IMG/VR virus record: IMGVR_UViG_3300018045_000005
Location: 1-53,304 of that record
Direction: 5' to 3' (one strand)
Origin: a virus
Length of the DNA stretch: 53,304 nucleotides
This document shows, piece by piece, positions 29,726 to 40,280 of this stretch. Position numbers and translations under genes: made by a program. Position 1 is the first letter of the stretch; each line of letters begins with the position of its first letter. The notes beneath the pieces are model-generated. The model was given only the letters and a program-made list of their open reading frames with translations, was not told where the DNA came from and did not search any database.

Positions 29726-31189
29726 CTACCTCAGTTCAATCCAGTTATAAATTGTACCGCCTACTACCTTATATGAAGCATCTGTTGGGATTATTACCAT
29801 CCCCCCGTATAAGGAAAGCCCTATTGCTTGGGTCCATACCGCCCCGCCACTTGTAGTTACTTGAAAGGAGCTATTTGAATCACCACGGTAGTAAACTTGT
29901 ATAGGTCGGCCTGTACTGTTGTTATACTGCACGCCTACACTTCTTGATACGTTTTGCCATGATTGATTTGAACCTAATACTGGTATTACTTCGTTACCAC
30001 CGTTACCCTTGTACAATCTTAACTCACCGGAAGAAACCCTAACGGTATCACTATCTGCCAAGGCTTGATTGTCATTTTTAGTGACCGCATTCAAAGCTGT
30101 TGCAACTTGAGCGGGGGTCGATGGGCGCAAATAGTTATCAGTGGTAAAATTCACCTGTGTCATTATGTAATTGATATTAGCATTAGCAGTGGTATATTCT
30201 GATCTAAATAATCTAGCGTTAATATCACCTGCCGCACTTCTTACAGCTATCGCATTACCTGTTGAAGTTTGAGTAATACCCCACCCGTTTAAAGTACCAT
30301 TCAAAGTGGTATTTTTTTGTAATGTTATAGCTGTCTCAGTCAACTTAACAATTTCTGTTAAAGCTGTAGCCGCACCCCCTGTGACACTACTTTTCATCTC
30401 GATTGACATCGTTGCGGTATTATTATCAGTAGATGTCTCAATACGGTAAGCAGAACCGTTTTGTTCAGGAATACCGTTTTGGTGATTGAAGGTTACGTTA
30501 GCGTTACCGTAATTATCATTGATTGTAAGTGCTACACCTCCTGAACCCTTACCGGATACAATGTCACCGTAACTGATCAAATCCACACCGTCGATTCTAA
30601 GTCTAGCGTTTAACCCTTCACGAAATGATAATGAGTTTTCATTATCAGGACGTATAGACCAATCCGAACCAGCATTACCACCTGATAACTTTAATTCACC
30701 ACCAACTTCACCAGAACCGCTATTCTTATGGATCATCACGCTGGATTCGACCTGAAGTACATCAGTACCGTTATCCGTGGTTAAACCGATAAGAGTATTA
30801 CCACCATATAAGGTAGCGGCACCCGCTCTTAAATTCGCTTGACCGACCGAACCTTGAGCCAATCCGTTTACGAAATGCCAAGTACCTGTAGCTTCATGAA
30901 ACCAAAAGTGATCAATATCTGAAGCAGAAGTGTAATTAGCTATTAACGCATTACCCTGCATATCAATGTTAAGCGTCTTAACGTTACCAAGATTATATTC
31001 ACTTGATAAATCAACCCAATTAACACCGTCAAACTTTTCAAACTTATTAGTACCACTGTTCCAGTGAATATAACCTATTGGTGGATTAGCAGGTTTTGAC
31101 ATCTTAGCTAAATCTTCACTTCGATCTTGCAATAGACCCAAAATGTTAGATTTAAGATTTGTATTTTGAGGGCTTAACCAATCAGCCAT
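29726..31189 (-). CDS. Tail fibre protein
   Basis: The product has 487 residues. N-terminal 70 residues (LSPQNTNLKSNILGLLQDRSEDLAKM, WNSGTNKFEKFDGVNWVDLS) form the tail-attachment part. The centre holds repeats of short Gly/Asn-rich strands (NTLIGLTTDNGTDVLQV, GELKLSGGNAGSDWSIRPDN), and the end resembles fibre tips (NQSWQNVSRSVGVQYNNSTG). Probably a trimer that contacts the host surface. It lies immediately downstream of the J-like gene. Confidence 0.75.
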   Translation of the reverse strand: MADWLSPQNTNLKSNILGLLQDRSEDLAKMSKPANPPIGYIHWNSGTNKFEKFDGVNWVDLSSEYNLGNVKTLNIDMQGNALIANYTSASDIDHFWFHEATGTWHFVNGLAQGSVGQANLRAGAATLYGGNTLIGLTTDNGTDVLQVESSVMIHKNSGSGEVGGELKLSGGNAGSDWSIRPDNENSLSFREGLNARLRIDGVDLISYGDIVSGKGSGGVALTINDNYGNANVTFNHQNGIPEQNGSAYRIETSTDNNTATMSIEMKSSVTGGAATALTEIVKLTETAITLQKNTTLNGTLNGWGITQTSTGNAIAVRSAAGDINARLFRSEYTTANANINYIMTQVNFTTDNYLRPSTPAQVATALNAVTKNDNQALADSDTVRVSSGELRLYKGNGGNEVIPVLGSNQSWQNVSRSVGVQYNNSTGRPIQVYYRGDSNSSFQVTTSGGAVWTQAIGLSLYGGMVIIPTDASYKVVGGTIYNWIELR

Positions 31190-31190
31190 T

Positions 31191-34100
31191 TTAATATCCT
31201 CGTGCTATCCAACTGAAATCACCAGTTGTTTTAGTATTAGTTTCATCTAAAAGATAAACAGTAAATTCAGTTGGGTTCGCTTCGTCTAAGAAATCCACAA
31301 TCGCATTAGTGGCGGTGCCACCGTATAAAGCTGTAGGTACAATACTGATAATATCAATGAAATCAACATTGAATGTTTGTAATGACCCTGTAGCCGCATT
31401 GGTAATTGTACCCTTACCAGCATCATTTTTTAACTTACTATCGAGTTTAACTTCCAATCTGTCAAAAATAACCTGATCGTTAATATCACCTGAAGTTGTA
31501 ATATCGATGGTAAACCTTAAATATCTAAAATTGGTAGCGTATACCGACCAGTTATCGACGTAGGTAATCCATATTACACCATCCGCTGATACTTCAATCG
31601 TCGGTGCCACCGTGACCGTACCTGTCACTCTCAAGTAACTTGGTGTAAGGTTGATCAAAGTGGCTGGTAAAATAGCACCGTAGTCATATTCTTCGGTATA
31701 TGAAGCTGTTGTTAAACCTTGACCTTCCAACCAGTTAGTAAAACCTACGTCTAATTCATCTTGAATTGTACTATAACCATTAGCTAAGTAATCAGACCAT
31801 AATTCGTCTAAGCTGACAGGTGCTATTAACTTACCGTTATCTTCGAGACAGTTAACCTTAGTACCTAGAAATTCACTATCAAATTTAACGTTAAGTACAT
31901 AATCTGGTGGTTGAGCAACATTAGCCGTAAAACTACCAACATCTGAGCGATTACCCGCCACGTCGATAGCTGTCACATTATACGTATAAAGACCACCTGA
32001 GTTTTCAAATAGCAGATGGAAGTTACTTGCACTCTCACCAACAATCTCACCACCTCGTTCAATCTCGTAAGATTCAATCGGTATGGTTCCAACCTGACTT
32101 ACGAATTTGAGTAGCACGTTGTTATCAATTACTTCAGCGGTCACCACTGGTGTACTAGGTTTAACAATATTGATACTTAACGCTTTAGCATTATCGCTGT
32201 AAAGACCGCTTGTATCAATGGCTTTAACTAACCATGTGTGATCACCTATGATGTCGGCTGGTCTATCCCATGATGTCGTTTTAATACGATCAATAAATAA
32301 TGCGGTATCCCATGTCGGACCTTTACGTAATTCATATTCTCTAATATCAGGGTCGGTTACAGCATCCCATGATACTGATAAATGTCTATCAACAACTGAT
32401 ACTTGACCTACTGTAACGTCTGATGGTGGTTCAGTTTTACCAATAACAATGTGGGTAGTACAAGCACACTCTGAATACACCCCGATGACATAGAAGGCTC
32501 TTACTCTAATATCGTAGCTGACACCATCATTAAGCGGTGATAAGTGGGTTTCAGTTGTATCACCTGGTACAACTAATGTCTGCCATTCCACGTCGGTTTC
32601 ACGCTTAAATGAGACGTTATAGTTAAACGGTTCAATTTTAGTAGCCGGACTACCCCAATCAACAAATACTCTTGAAACAATAGTACCGTCGGCTTGACGT
32701 AATAAATGATCAGTACCACTCTGTACATCGTTAATAGTGGGTCTAGCGTTCACATCTACGTAATCTAAAATATCAAACGCTTTAACCGTCTTCTTAGGGT
32801 TGTTACGAGAGTATTTACCTGTCTCTGAGACAGCTACTAATTCAACTTCGTAATATGAGCCACTTTCAATATTTTGACCTAATACGTACAACTGTGTATC
32901 GTTTGAGCCAACTGAAACTTTACGAACAACACCTTTCGTATACTTACCGGACTCAATCAAACTAACATCAGTAGTAAGTATTTCAGCGTATCTAATCTCA
33001 ACTCTCTCAACAGGTGTAGCGGATGATTGAATCAACCAACCCACATCGATTGTTGATGAATATGAGTTATCAGGGTTACGTACAAAGTTATCAATGTCAC
33101 TTTCTAAAACTGAGAATAACGGGGGTGACGGTTCTCTCAAACTTGGTGGTACGGTGATACCTGTCTCAAAGTCTGGGATAACACCTGTCCAAGCGTCAAA
33201 TATATCATGTGCCGCATCTACCATAGTCACCGTCGCGTTATAGTCACCAGCACGAGTGATGTTAGTCACTTTAGCATCGATTGATACCTTATCTGACTCA
33301 CCGAATGAGAATAGGTCACCGTCGTTAACACCCGCAACTTGAGTCCAATCTACAATGTTGGTTTCACTTGGATCACCAGAAACGTTGAAGGTCACCGTCG
33401 TACCATCCTGCTTACGAACGAGCATTGAATAGGTTTTACCAGCTTCAATCACCACTCGTTCGTCTAAGGTCAACTCAGTAGCCGTCATGGACTTAATACG
33501 CCCCCAATGCAGACTCACCAACATAGTGTCATAGGTCAACTTAACAGTATCACCATTGGTGTATGTGATCGACTCAATATCCAGATCAACATTGTAAGTT
33601 TCCGGTCGTAATTTAACTTGTGCTAAATGGTATCGTCCAAACTTCCAAGCGTGTTCATGATTACTAATACCCTGTGTGGTCAAAACCTCAAACTTAGTAG
33701 CGTTGGTAATATCATAACCATCGTTGTAAACAATGATTTCATCCTTCTGATTGATGTCAGGGTTGATGAATTCGACACGAAAAGCATGTGGTATATCGAT
33801 AAACTGTTTAGTGGCACTGAACCCATTTGAGTTACGAGGTGTGATCACATGGCTGTATGGTTGCTGTACATCACGAATCACGGTGAACTTATCTGCTTCA
33901 ATATCAAACTTACCAAAACCTGCCGCTGAAATAATTCTTAAACGTTGAGGTAAAGTTTCATCTTTAGAGTGAACCCAGTTATAAGTGATATTGTTCAACT
34001 CACACCAATCGTACCAGTTCTTCAATTTATAAAAATCAATTCTCGATTCATCTATAACATGAAGATTTTGAACCCCAGTCATCGCTTCTAAATAACAGCT

Positions 34101-35783
34101 TGCGGCATTATTACCAACCGTGTAACCACCAGTTAAACCATTTTCATCAAAGTTTGGTAATAGTGACTGAGTGTAAACACTGACATTATCTAAGTTACCG
34201 TTCAGTTGATCAGTGGCCTTCATTCTAATAGCCATTAGAAGAGTATTATCAATGTTGAAATTTTGACCTGTAGTAACTGATCTTAAAGTGGTCCATGAAA
34301 AATCCATGAATACGTAATCGGTATATTTAGCAGTAGTGCTAACACGGGTTAATTTAATATCGTATTGACCACGGGAGGGGAATTTAATATCAAAAGAATT
34401 AGCGAAAGGGTCTTTAGTACCACCTGATATAAATGATTCTTTACTTACTGTCCACGATTCGGTGCCGGTCGGTGCGTATTCAATTTTAATAGCTACACCG
34501 TCACCTTCATTTAATACATTTTCGACTGAAAACCCAATATAGTTTGAACCATTTTTAGTCATACTATCGAGTTCACCATTAACAACTGACACCGTGTAAG
34601 TGTAGTCAGTTATAGTTGATAGTTCATTCAAAGTACGAATTGTAAACTCATCAGTGTAGTCACCGAATCTTGGATTGAAATAAATTTTATTACCGATTAC
34701 AGAAACAATACCGTCTACTACTTGATTCAAAACATACATGGTGTCGTTAAGGTCTTGATCAACCAAGTAACCAATATTGTAACCAGCTTCACCCTTAGAA
34801 CCTTTATCACTCATCGTGTAACAACCTTGAGCGAAAGTAACATCAATACTCGCTTCATCAGCTTCAGGTACAGTAGTTCTCACCGTGGATAGTGGCTCAT
34901 TGTCTTTCTCATAAACCACACTTACCCGATCTTCATAAATATCATCGACGAACAGAGTTACATCATCTTTATAACCAATCTCAATTTCAAAGTCATCAAA
35001 CTCTTCAATGGCAGTCTCACCAATTTTGATCAGAGATAAATCTAACGCAGAATGTGATTTGGTAACTTGACCTTCAGACTTTGAAACCGTAGCTAATCCG
35101 TCAGTGTACAGTCTTTCTAAACCTGCCACTTTCAGATTACCGTAACCGATAGCCATAAGTGAATAAACGTATTGCTCATCACCACCTCTAACCTCGGTAA
35201 ATGGTAGAGCGGCTAATGGTGGTACAACCCAGTTAAAACCGAATAGTTTAGGAACTAGACCGTAAGGGTTTGGACGGTTATTTGTTGAAGTGATAGCGTT
35301 ATACTGATCTGGTTGATCATTGTCACTATAAGGATCGCTAACATCTGAAGTTAGGAAACTAGCAATTAAGGCACCACCCGCTAAGAATATACCAGCAGTG
35401 ATGATACCGCCTACAACCACGCTTCCTGTTAAGATTGATGATACACCCCATACATAGTTAGCCGCGTAAGGAGCGTAAACGGTGATAGCAATCATAGCGA
35501 CAACCATTAAAGCATCACCGATATTACCACCGTGAGGGGTTCTTGAAACAACCATTGTCGTATTAGACTTAGGTTTGACTAAACCCCATTTATCACGAGG
35601 AATGAATTGACCTTCTAATACTACTCTAACATCATCAGACGCATCTTTACCTACGATACTCAATACAGTAGCACCAACAGGTACATTTGCTTGAAGATTG
35701 ATAGGCTCTAAAACAGATGGTCTACCTACGACATTTATGCCTGAATGTGCCGATAATGTTGTTTTTCCATCGAAATGAGTCAT
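31191..35783 (-). CDS. Central tail tip / host specificity protein J-like
   Basis: The product has 1530 residues. Residues 1-70 show the J-type opening (INVVGRPSVLEPINLQANVPVGATVLSIVG). Residues about 90-150 are hydrophobic (MVVAMIAITVYAPYAANYVWG, VVVGGIITAGIFLAGGALIA), as in other tip proteins, then NRPNPYGLVPKLFGFNWVVPPLAALPF. About residues 900-1290 hold several fibronectin-III-like repeats. The C-terminal 250 residues are probably the receptor-binding or fibre-joining part. Only one plausible ATG (35783), so it overlaps the NlpC gene by 62 bases. Confidence 0.85.
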   Translation of the reverse strand: MTHFDGKTTLSAHSGINVVGRPSVLEPINLQANVPVGATVLSIVGKDASDDVRVVLEGQFIPRDKWGLVKPKSNTTMVVSRTPHGGNIGDALMVVAMIAITVYAPYAANYVWGVSSILTGSVVVGGIITAGIFLAGGALIASFLTSDVSDPYSDNDQPDQYNAITSTNNRPNPYGLVPKLFGFNWVVPPLAALPFTEVRGGDEQYVYSLMAIGYGNLKVAGLERLYTDGLATVSKSEGQVTKSHSALDLSLIKIGETAIEEFDDFEIEIGYKDDVTLFVDDIYEDRVSVVYEKDNEPLSTVRTTVPEADEASIDVTFAQGCYTMSDKGSKGEAGYNIGYLVDQDLNDTMYVLNQVVDGIVSVIGNKIYFNPRFGDYTDEFTIRTLNELSTITDYTYTVSVVNGELDSMTKNGSNYIGFSVENVLNEGDGVAIKIEYAPTGTESWTVSKESFISGGTKDPFANSFDIKFPSRGQYDIKLTRVSTTAKYTDYVFMDFSWTTLRSVTTGQNFNIDNTLLMAIRMKATDQLNGNLDNVSVYTQSLLPNFDENGLTGGYTVGNNAASCYLEAMTGVQNLHVIDESRIDFYKLKNWYDWCELNNITYNWVHSKDETLPQRLRIISAAGFGKFDIEADKFTVIRDVQQPYSHVITPRNSNGFSATKQFIDIPHAFRVEFINPDINQKDEIIVYNDGYDITNATKFEVLTTQGISNHEHAWKFGRYHLAQVKLRPETYNVDLDIESITYTNGDTVKLTYDTMLVSLHWGRIKSMTATELTLDERVVIEAGKTYSMLVRKQDGTTVTFNVSGDPSETNIVDWTQVAGVNDGDLFSFGESDKVSIDAKVTNITRAGDYNATVTMVDAAHDIFDAWTGVIPDFETGITVPPSLREPSPPLFSVLESDIDNFVRNPDNSYSSTIDVGWLIQSSATPVERVEIRYAEILTTDVSLIESGKYTKGVVRKVSVGSNDTQLYVLGQNIESGSYYEVELVAVSETGKYSRNNPKKTVKAFDILDYVDVNARPTINDVQSGTDHLLRQADGTIVSRVFVDWGSPATKIEPFNYNVSFKRETDVEWQTLVVPGDTTETHLSPLNDGVSYDIRVRAFYVIGVYSECACTTHIVIGKTEPPSDVTVGQVSVVDRHLSVSWDAVTDPDIREYELRKGPTWDTALFIDRIKTTSWDRPADIIGDHTWLVKAIDTSGLYSDNAKALSINIVKPSTPVVTAEVIDNNVLLKFVSQVGTIPIESYEIERGGEIVGESASNFHLLFENSGGLYTYNVTAIDVAGNRSDVGSFTANVAQPPDYVLNVKFDSEFLGTKVNCLEDNGKLIAPVSLDELWSDYLANGYSTIQDELDVGFTNWLEGQGLTTASYTEEYDYGAILPATLINLTPSYLRVTGTVTVAPTIEVSADGVIWITYVDNWSVYATNFRYLRFTIDITTSGDINDQVIFDRLEVKLDSKLKNDAGKGTITNAATGSLQTFNVDFIDIISIVPTALYGGTATNAIVDFLDEANPTEFTVYLLDETNTKTTGDFSWIARGY

Positions 35784-36147
35784 AACGTTCTATACATGAA
35801 TTAGAGTTCTCAGAAGTATGTAGCATATACCGTTGATCCAAGTATAAACCTACATGGCGTTGTTTACCTTGACGGAATAATATCACATCGGCTATTAGAG
35901 GTGTATCAGTTTCAACCCATTCGTCATGTTTAACTTGAGCAAGTTGATGTATTTCACCGTCCGAATAAGTGTGATCTAAACTGTCTAAATGGATATTTAA
36001 CACATTGTTATAAACATGATGAACCAACCCGTAACAGTCCATACCTTCAACCGATCTACCGTTTAAAACATAAGGTATACCGACTAAATTATTTAAACAA
36101 TCCTGGGGAATTACCTGGTAAAAATCTGTCTTTGGTTGCTGGTTCAT
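35722..36147 (-). CDS. NlpC/P60-type tail assembly peptidase (gpK-like)
   Basis: The product has 141 residues. GMDCYGLVHHVY carries the catalytic Cys, and GKQRHVGLYLDQRYMLH the catalytic His, of the NlpC/P60 family. In siphophages this protein assembles the tail tip and may help peptidoglycan entry. Unlike lambda K it lacks the N-terminal Mov34/JAB part. It overlaps the DUF1833-like gene by 59 bases and the J-like gene by 62 bases. Confidence 0.85.
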   Translation of the reverse strand: MNQQPKTDFYQVIPQDCLNNLVGIPYVLNGRSVEGMDCYGLVHHVYNNVLNIHLDSLDHTYSDGEIHQLAQVKHDEWVETDTPLIADVILFRQGKQRHVGLYLDQRYMLHTSENSNSCIERYDSFRWKNNIIGTFRHKCRR

Positions 36148-36571
36148 TTAGATAATCCGCATCTAATGTTAATGTCACAGTTAATTTAGTGTCATCGTAT
36201 TTCAAATTACCAGCTTTTAAAACCATCGGTGGTAACTCTAAAGTATCAGTACCGTCAAATGATCGTCTGAATAAGAACAATTCTACATCAGGGGGTGTTT
36301 GAATACTTCTAAGTTCGTCAATGAATAAACGATCAATATTATCCACGGTTATATCCACGGTGGGTAATTGACCTTCTTCTTGAGATGGTAAGCTAGTTTG
36401 AAAAGGAAAAGCTATCCAATTATGACCGTCGTAAGTCATATCAGTTTCATCACCAATCAAACGTATTTCTTCAACCCATTCAGCGTGAGTCATCTTTAAC
36501 GCAAACGCAAATACTTCATCAGTCTCTTGAGCAAATATAGCTCTCATACCCTCGGCAGAGATAGCCTTCAT
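36089..36571 (-). CDS. DUF1833-type tail protein (lambda gpL position)
   Basis: The product has 160 residues. IFAQETDEVFAFALKMTHAEWVEEIRLIGDE and FPFQTSLPSQEEGQLPTVDITVDNIDRLF match DUF1833 tail proteins. By position it stands between M- and K-like proteins, and would be part of the tail tip baseplate. It overlaps the NlpC gene by 59 bases; four-base overlap with the M-like gene. Confidence 0.78.
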   Translation of the reverse strand: MKAISAEGMRAIFAQETDEVFAFALKMTHAEWVEEIRLIGDETDMTYDGHNWIAFPFQTSLPSQEEGQLPTVDITVDNIDRLFIDELRSIQTPPDVELFLFRRSFDGTDTLELPPMVLKAGNLKYDDTKLTVTLTLDADYLNEPATKDRFLPGNSPGLFK

Positions 36572-36921
36572 GGTAGTAAATCCAGTTCGGCAGTCAAGTA
36601 ATAATGACTGTTACCGATACTTCGATAATTATAAGTCGATGACGTAAAAGCAAATTGACGAACCACCCCCGTGACAGGGTGAGTCATATCAAAACTCAAC
36701 GAACCGTCTCTCAAATCAGTATCGTAAAATGAGATGAATTCAGTGAGTTCAGTTACATTCAAAGTCATACGTAACGGGAACTTGTCCACACGGGCTGTTG
36801 ATCGTCTACGACGCTTTTCAGGACCGATAGACATCTGGCTACGTATGACGTTATCACCGATAGTACCGGATACCTCATTACCTCTAATACGACTTTGTAA
36901 ACCTTGAGACATTACAGGCAT
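36568..36921 (-). CDS. Minor tail protein (lambda gpM-like)
   Basis: The product has 117 residues. Pattern of a compact beta domain (FPLRMTLNVTELTEFISFYDTDLRDGSLSFDM and VVRQFAFTSSTYNYRSIG...YYLTAELDLLP), typical of M/DUF proteins that join tape measure and tail tip. It abuts the tape measure gene by sharing one base. Confidence 0.72.
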   Translation of the reverse strand: MPVMSQGLQSRIRGNEVSGTIGDNVIRSQMSIGPEKRRRRSTARVDKFPLRMTLNVTELTEFISFYDTDLRDGSLSFDMTHPVTGVVRQFAFTSSTYNYRSIGNSHYYLTAELDLLP

Positions 36922-39900
36922 TATCGTCTACTCCCTCTTCTCGATGATCCAAATTGAGCCATTGTAGTATCCATACTACCGTTATTTAACTCACTCTTAA
37001 CAGTGTCGCGAATTAGAACCTTGATAGTTTCCATACCGTCACTTGATGAACGGGTTGTTTGCACTTCAGGGGCATCACTACCACGCTGGTCAATGATCTC
37101 AACCTTAGTACCACTTCCCAACCCACCGTTCAATCTATGACGAGGATCAGAACGGGTCAACACCTCTTCAGTATTCTCAGCGATAATTGGTACTTCATTA
37201 GGTTTCAGACCAACTAGACCACCTGTATGATAACGAGCGGCACTAGCAAATATGGAAGGATCAACCATTCTCGACATACCAGATTGACCAACCATACCAC
37301 CAGTGTGATTTAAACCGATACCAGTGATACCACCTAGACCTGAACCCTGCATTGCTTTTAAAATAGCGGCCTTAAGGATCATTTGACCAATTTGAATAAG
37401 GAAGTTTGAAGCAAACTGAGTGAATGACTGACTAGCTCTATTAAACGCATCACTTAGTGACCCCACACCTGATATAGCATCGCTAATACCGTAAGCAAAC
37501 TCAGTAACAGAATTAGTTAATCCGTCAGCTATAGTCTCACGAACCTGTGTACCCGTCATGAGCATATCGGAGGTGGTGCTATCAAATGTAGCTTTTACAG
37601 CATTAAGGCCGTCAATGGCTCTCTGTGCTTCATCAGTACCTAGTTTTTCATAGAATGTAATCGCGTTATCAATAGACTTCCTGATCTGATCATCAAGAGA
37701 TATGAATGACTCTTCGATTTGATTCGCTTTAGTTTCACTAGCACTATCGCCACGCTCTCGTAATCTGGAAATTTCTTCAACTTGACTCTTACGAGTATCT
37801 AATAGTCGATTAACTTCTTTTTCAGCGGTGGTAGCCTTAGATAAACGTTCATCTTGAATTCGCTTATTCTCTTTAGCGATAGCTAACTCTTCATCAGCAA
37901 TGACTTGAGCCTTGAGTAAATTCTTATACTCTTCAACTGCAACCACATCATTCAATCGACCAGCTTTAGTTAAATTAGCAATTAACTCAGAGTATTGATC
38001 GTCGATGTATTGGATTTGTTTATCAATCGAATCGGCAGATAACTTAGCAAGTGCGGCTGTTACCTTCTCAAACTCGGATTGGAGTTTAGAATCGGCTTTA
38101 GCGGCAACCTCTGCCGTCTCACGGTCTCTAGCGGCTTTACGCTTATTATCAGCAATTTCTTCAGCTAATCTACGTTGTAATTCCTCTTCTTCATTACGGG
38201 AATATGGGGCTTCACCACCATCTTCAGCAATTTTAACTTTCTTATATTTTTTCTGAATAGCTTTTAGAGTGTCGCTTAATTCTTTCTCAGCTTGACCTCT
38301 AAGTACATTTAACTCATCTGGGATAGAATAGGCGAATTCTGGAATGAAGGCATATTTAAGTTCAAGACTCATCATTTTAGCGTGATGTTTCCACACCGCT
38401 ATGTATTCTTCACCCCATCTACGAACCTTGTTGAGAAGATCATCCAAGGTCTGCTCGGTGTTTAAAGCCCAATCGATAAGATAAGTAGCACCGACAAATA
38501 AAGCTATTTGTGGGCCTAACACTATTAACGCGGCTCTGAGTTTACCCATTGTGACAGCTAAAGCACCTATACTCACCCTAGCAGTGTTAGCGGCAACACC
38601 CCACCCGTATAAAACTTTAGCTAACTGATAACCTATAAGTGCTTTGATCCAAAATGAAACAGTCTCTAAGTTATCGACAACCCATGTTGTGAACTTCACT
38701 AGATTCAAAAACGCCTTAGCCATAGCATCGACTAACTTAGCACCCCCTTCACCGGATAACAGATCATTCAACTCTCTTAAAGCGTCATTCACATCGGATT
38801 CAGCAACCTCACCAAATCTCTCACGTAAACGGGTCACTGTATTACCAAGACGATTGAAGTTAGCGACTAAAGATGTAGTAGCGGTATCTAAACCACCTTC
38901 CATCTCTTTAGCCGCTTCCATCGTGAACAATAGAAGTTCTTTGGAAGTCAGTTGACCTAATTCCATCATCTTCTTAAGTTCGTGTGCTTCTCTCTCCATC
39001 GCATTAGCGAATGTGGCTACAGCACCAGGGAAACGTTCAGCTAATTGACCTTGTAATTCTTCAGACTGTACAACACCTTTCGACATGATCTGAATCATGG
39101 CTCTCATGGCACCCTGAAGGTCATCAGTGGATAGTTTCATGACCGACGCAGATTCAGCGATACCTAAGAACATCTCTCGAATATCAGCACCAGTCTCACC
39201 AGACTTAGACGCGGCAACAAAGAAGTCAGCGTAGGTGCTTCTAAGAACTTTTAAATCCAAACCTAAGTTATCAGCCGTCCGGCCTATAAAATCCATCTCA
39301 GCGGCTACAGCTTGAGCGTCATCCTTGAATACAGCGGTGAACTTAGCTTGTGCGGCTTGACCAGCACTATAAGCCTTGAATGAATCACCGATGTTACTAA
39401 TCACACCATATAAACCAACGTAAGCGGCAGTGATGGATAATACTTCACCACGTAGACGTTGAGTAACAGACATAGCCTTACGAGACTTATCATCGAATAG
39501 ACTCATGTTATTCGATGTTTCTTTTACAGCTTTACCTTGCTTCTCAACAGCAGTAGTGGAATCGCGTACCGCTTTGTCGTACTGCTTAATCTTAGAACGT
39601 GTTGAATTTAACTCAGAACCAGTGTCATTGATGACTTTATTTAACTTACGATGTTCGTTAGCCAAATCGTCAATATTAACACCAGCTTTACGTGCCGCTT
39701 CAGATAGTTCTTGAGTCGCTTTAACATCTCTGACTTTAACCGCTGAAGCTTTTTTATACTCACGGGTGATTGATGTTAAGGCTTTCTCTTGAAGTGCCAA
39801 CTCTTTAGCAGACGCTTTTTGAAGTTCGTTTAATCGACGGGTGTTATCACGGGCTTCAACAATAGCTTCGTTATCTTTCTTACGAGCCGTTGTGAGGGTA

Positions 39901-40280
39901 TCAAGAGTCTTCTTAGATTCAAGCCACTCTTCTTTTAGATCAGCCGCATTTTTAGCCGCTTCTGAAGTAGCAATCTTTTGTTCTTTAAGGGATTCAGATA
40001 ATTTGGTAAAAGACTCGACAGAAGCTTTAGAAGCGTCACGAGCCTTTTGTAGATTTGTAACCAGCTTTTGAACACTGGTTAGATCGGACATGGTTTTTTG
40101 TAGCTTAGAATACTGGGTATTCAAACCATTTAATACAGCGTCGTTTTCTAACGCCACATCTGTTGCAGACTTAAGTGAATCAATCACCTTATCAGCAGAC
40201 TTAACGAAGGCTTTAAGAACCTTACCAGATTCATCTCTAGCTGAAATGAGTAATTCGATATCGTTATTTTTAGTCGCCAT
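36921..40280 (-). CDS. Tape measure protein
   Basis: The product has 1119 residues. Long helical and coiled-coil N-terminus (to about 290), then the tape-measure domain with MSVTQRLRGEVLSITAAYVGLYGVISN and LKVLRSTYADFFVAASKSGETGADIREMFLG. A hydrophobic stretch (ALIVLGPQIALFVGATYLID) near 600 may insert into the host membrane during DNA entry. The C-terminus contains QIGQMILKAAILKAM and a Gly-rich region. Length sets tail length (roughly 165 nm if the usual 1.5 angstroms per residue holds). Follows the T-type ORF of the chaperone by an 11-base overlap. Confidence 0.9.
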   Translation of the reverse strand: MATKNNDIELLISARDESGKVLKAFVKSADKVIDSLKSATDVALENDAVLNGLNTQYSKLQKTMSDLTSVQKLVTNLQKARDASKASVESFTKLSESLKEQKIATSEAAKNAADLKEEWLESKKTLDTLTTARKKDNEAIVEARDNTRRLNELQKASAKELALQEKALTSITREYKKASAVKVRDVKATQELSEAARKAGVNIDDLANEHRKLNKVINDTGSELNSTRSKIKQYDKAVRDSTTAVEKQGKAVKETSNNMSLFDDKSRKAMSVTQRLRGEVLSITAAYVGLYGVISNIGDSFKAYSAGQAAQAKFTAVFKDDAQAVAAEMDFIGRTADNLGLDLKVLRSTYADFFVAASKSGETGADIREMFLGIAESASVMKLSTDDLQGAMRAMIQIMSKGVVQSEELQGQLAERFPGAVATFANAMEREAHELKKMMELGQLTSKELLLFTMEAAKEMEGGLDTATTSLVANFNRLGNTVTRLRERFGEVAESDVNDALRELNDLLSGEGGAKLVDAMAKAFLNLVKFTTWVVDNLETVSFWIKALIGYQLAKVLYGWGVAANTARVSIGALAVTMGKLRAALIVLGPQIALFVGATYLIDWALNTEQTLDDLLNKVRRWGEEYIAVWKHHAKMMSLELKYAFIPEFAYSIPDELNVLRGQAEKELSDTLKAIQKKYKKVKIAEDGGEAPYSRNEEEELQRRLAEEIADNKRKAARDRETAEVAAKADSKLQSEFEKVTAALAKLSADSIDKQIQYIDDQYSELIANLTKAGRLNDVVAVEEYKNLLKAQVIADEELAIAKENKRIQDERLSKATTAEKEVNRLLDTRKSQVEEISRLRERGDSASETKANQIEESFISLDDQIRKSIDNAITFYEKLGTDEAQRAIDGLNAVKATFDSTTSDMLMTGTQVRETIADGLTNSVTEFAYGISDAISGVGSLSDAFNRASQSFTQFASNFLIQIGQMILKAAILKAMQGSGLGGITGIGLNHTGGMVGQSGMSRMVDPSIFASAARYHTGGLVGLKPNEVPIIAENTEEVLTRSDPRHRLNGGLGSGTKVEIIDQRGSDAPEVQTTRSSSDGMETIKVLIRDTVKSELNNGSMDTTMAQFGSSRRGSRR

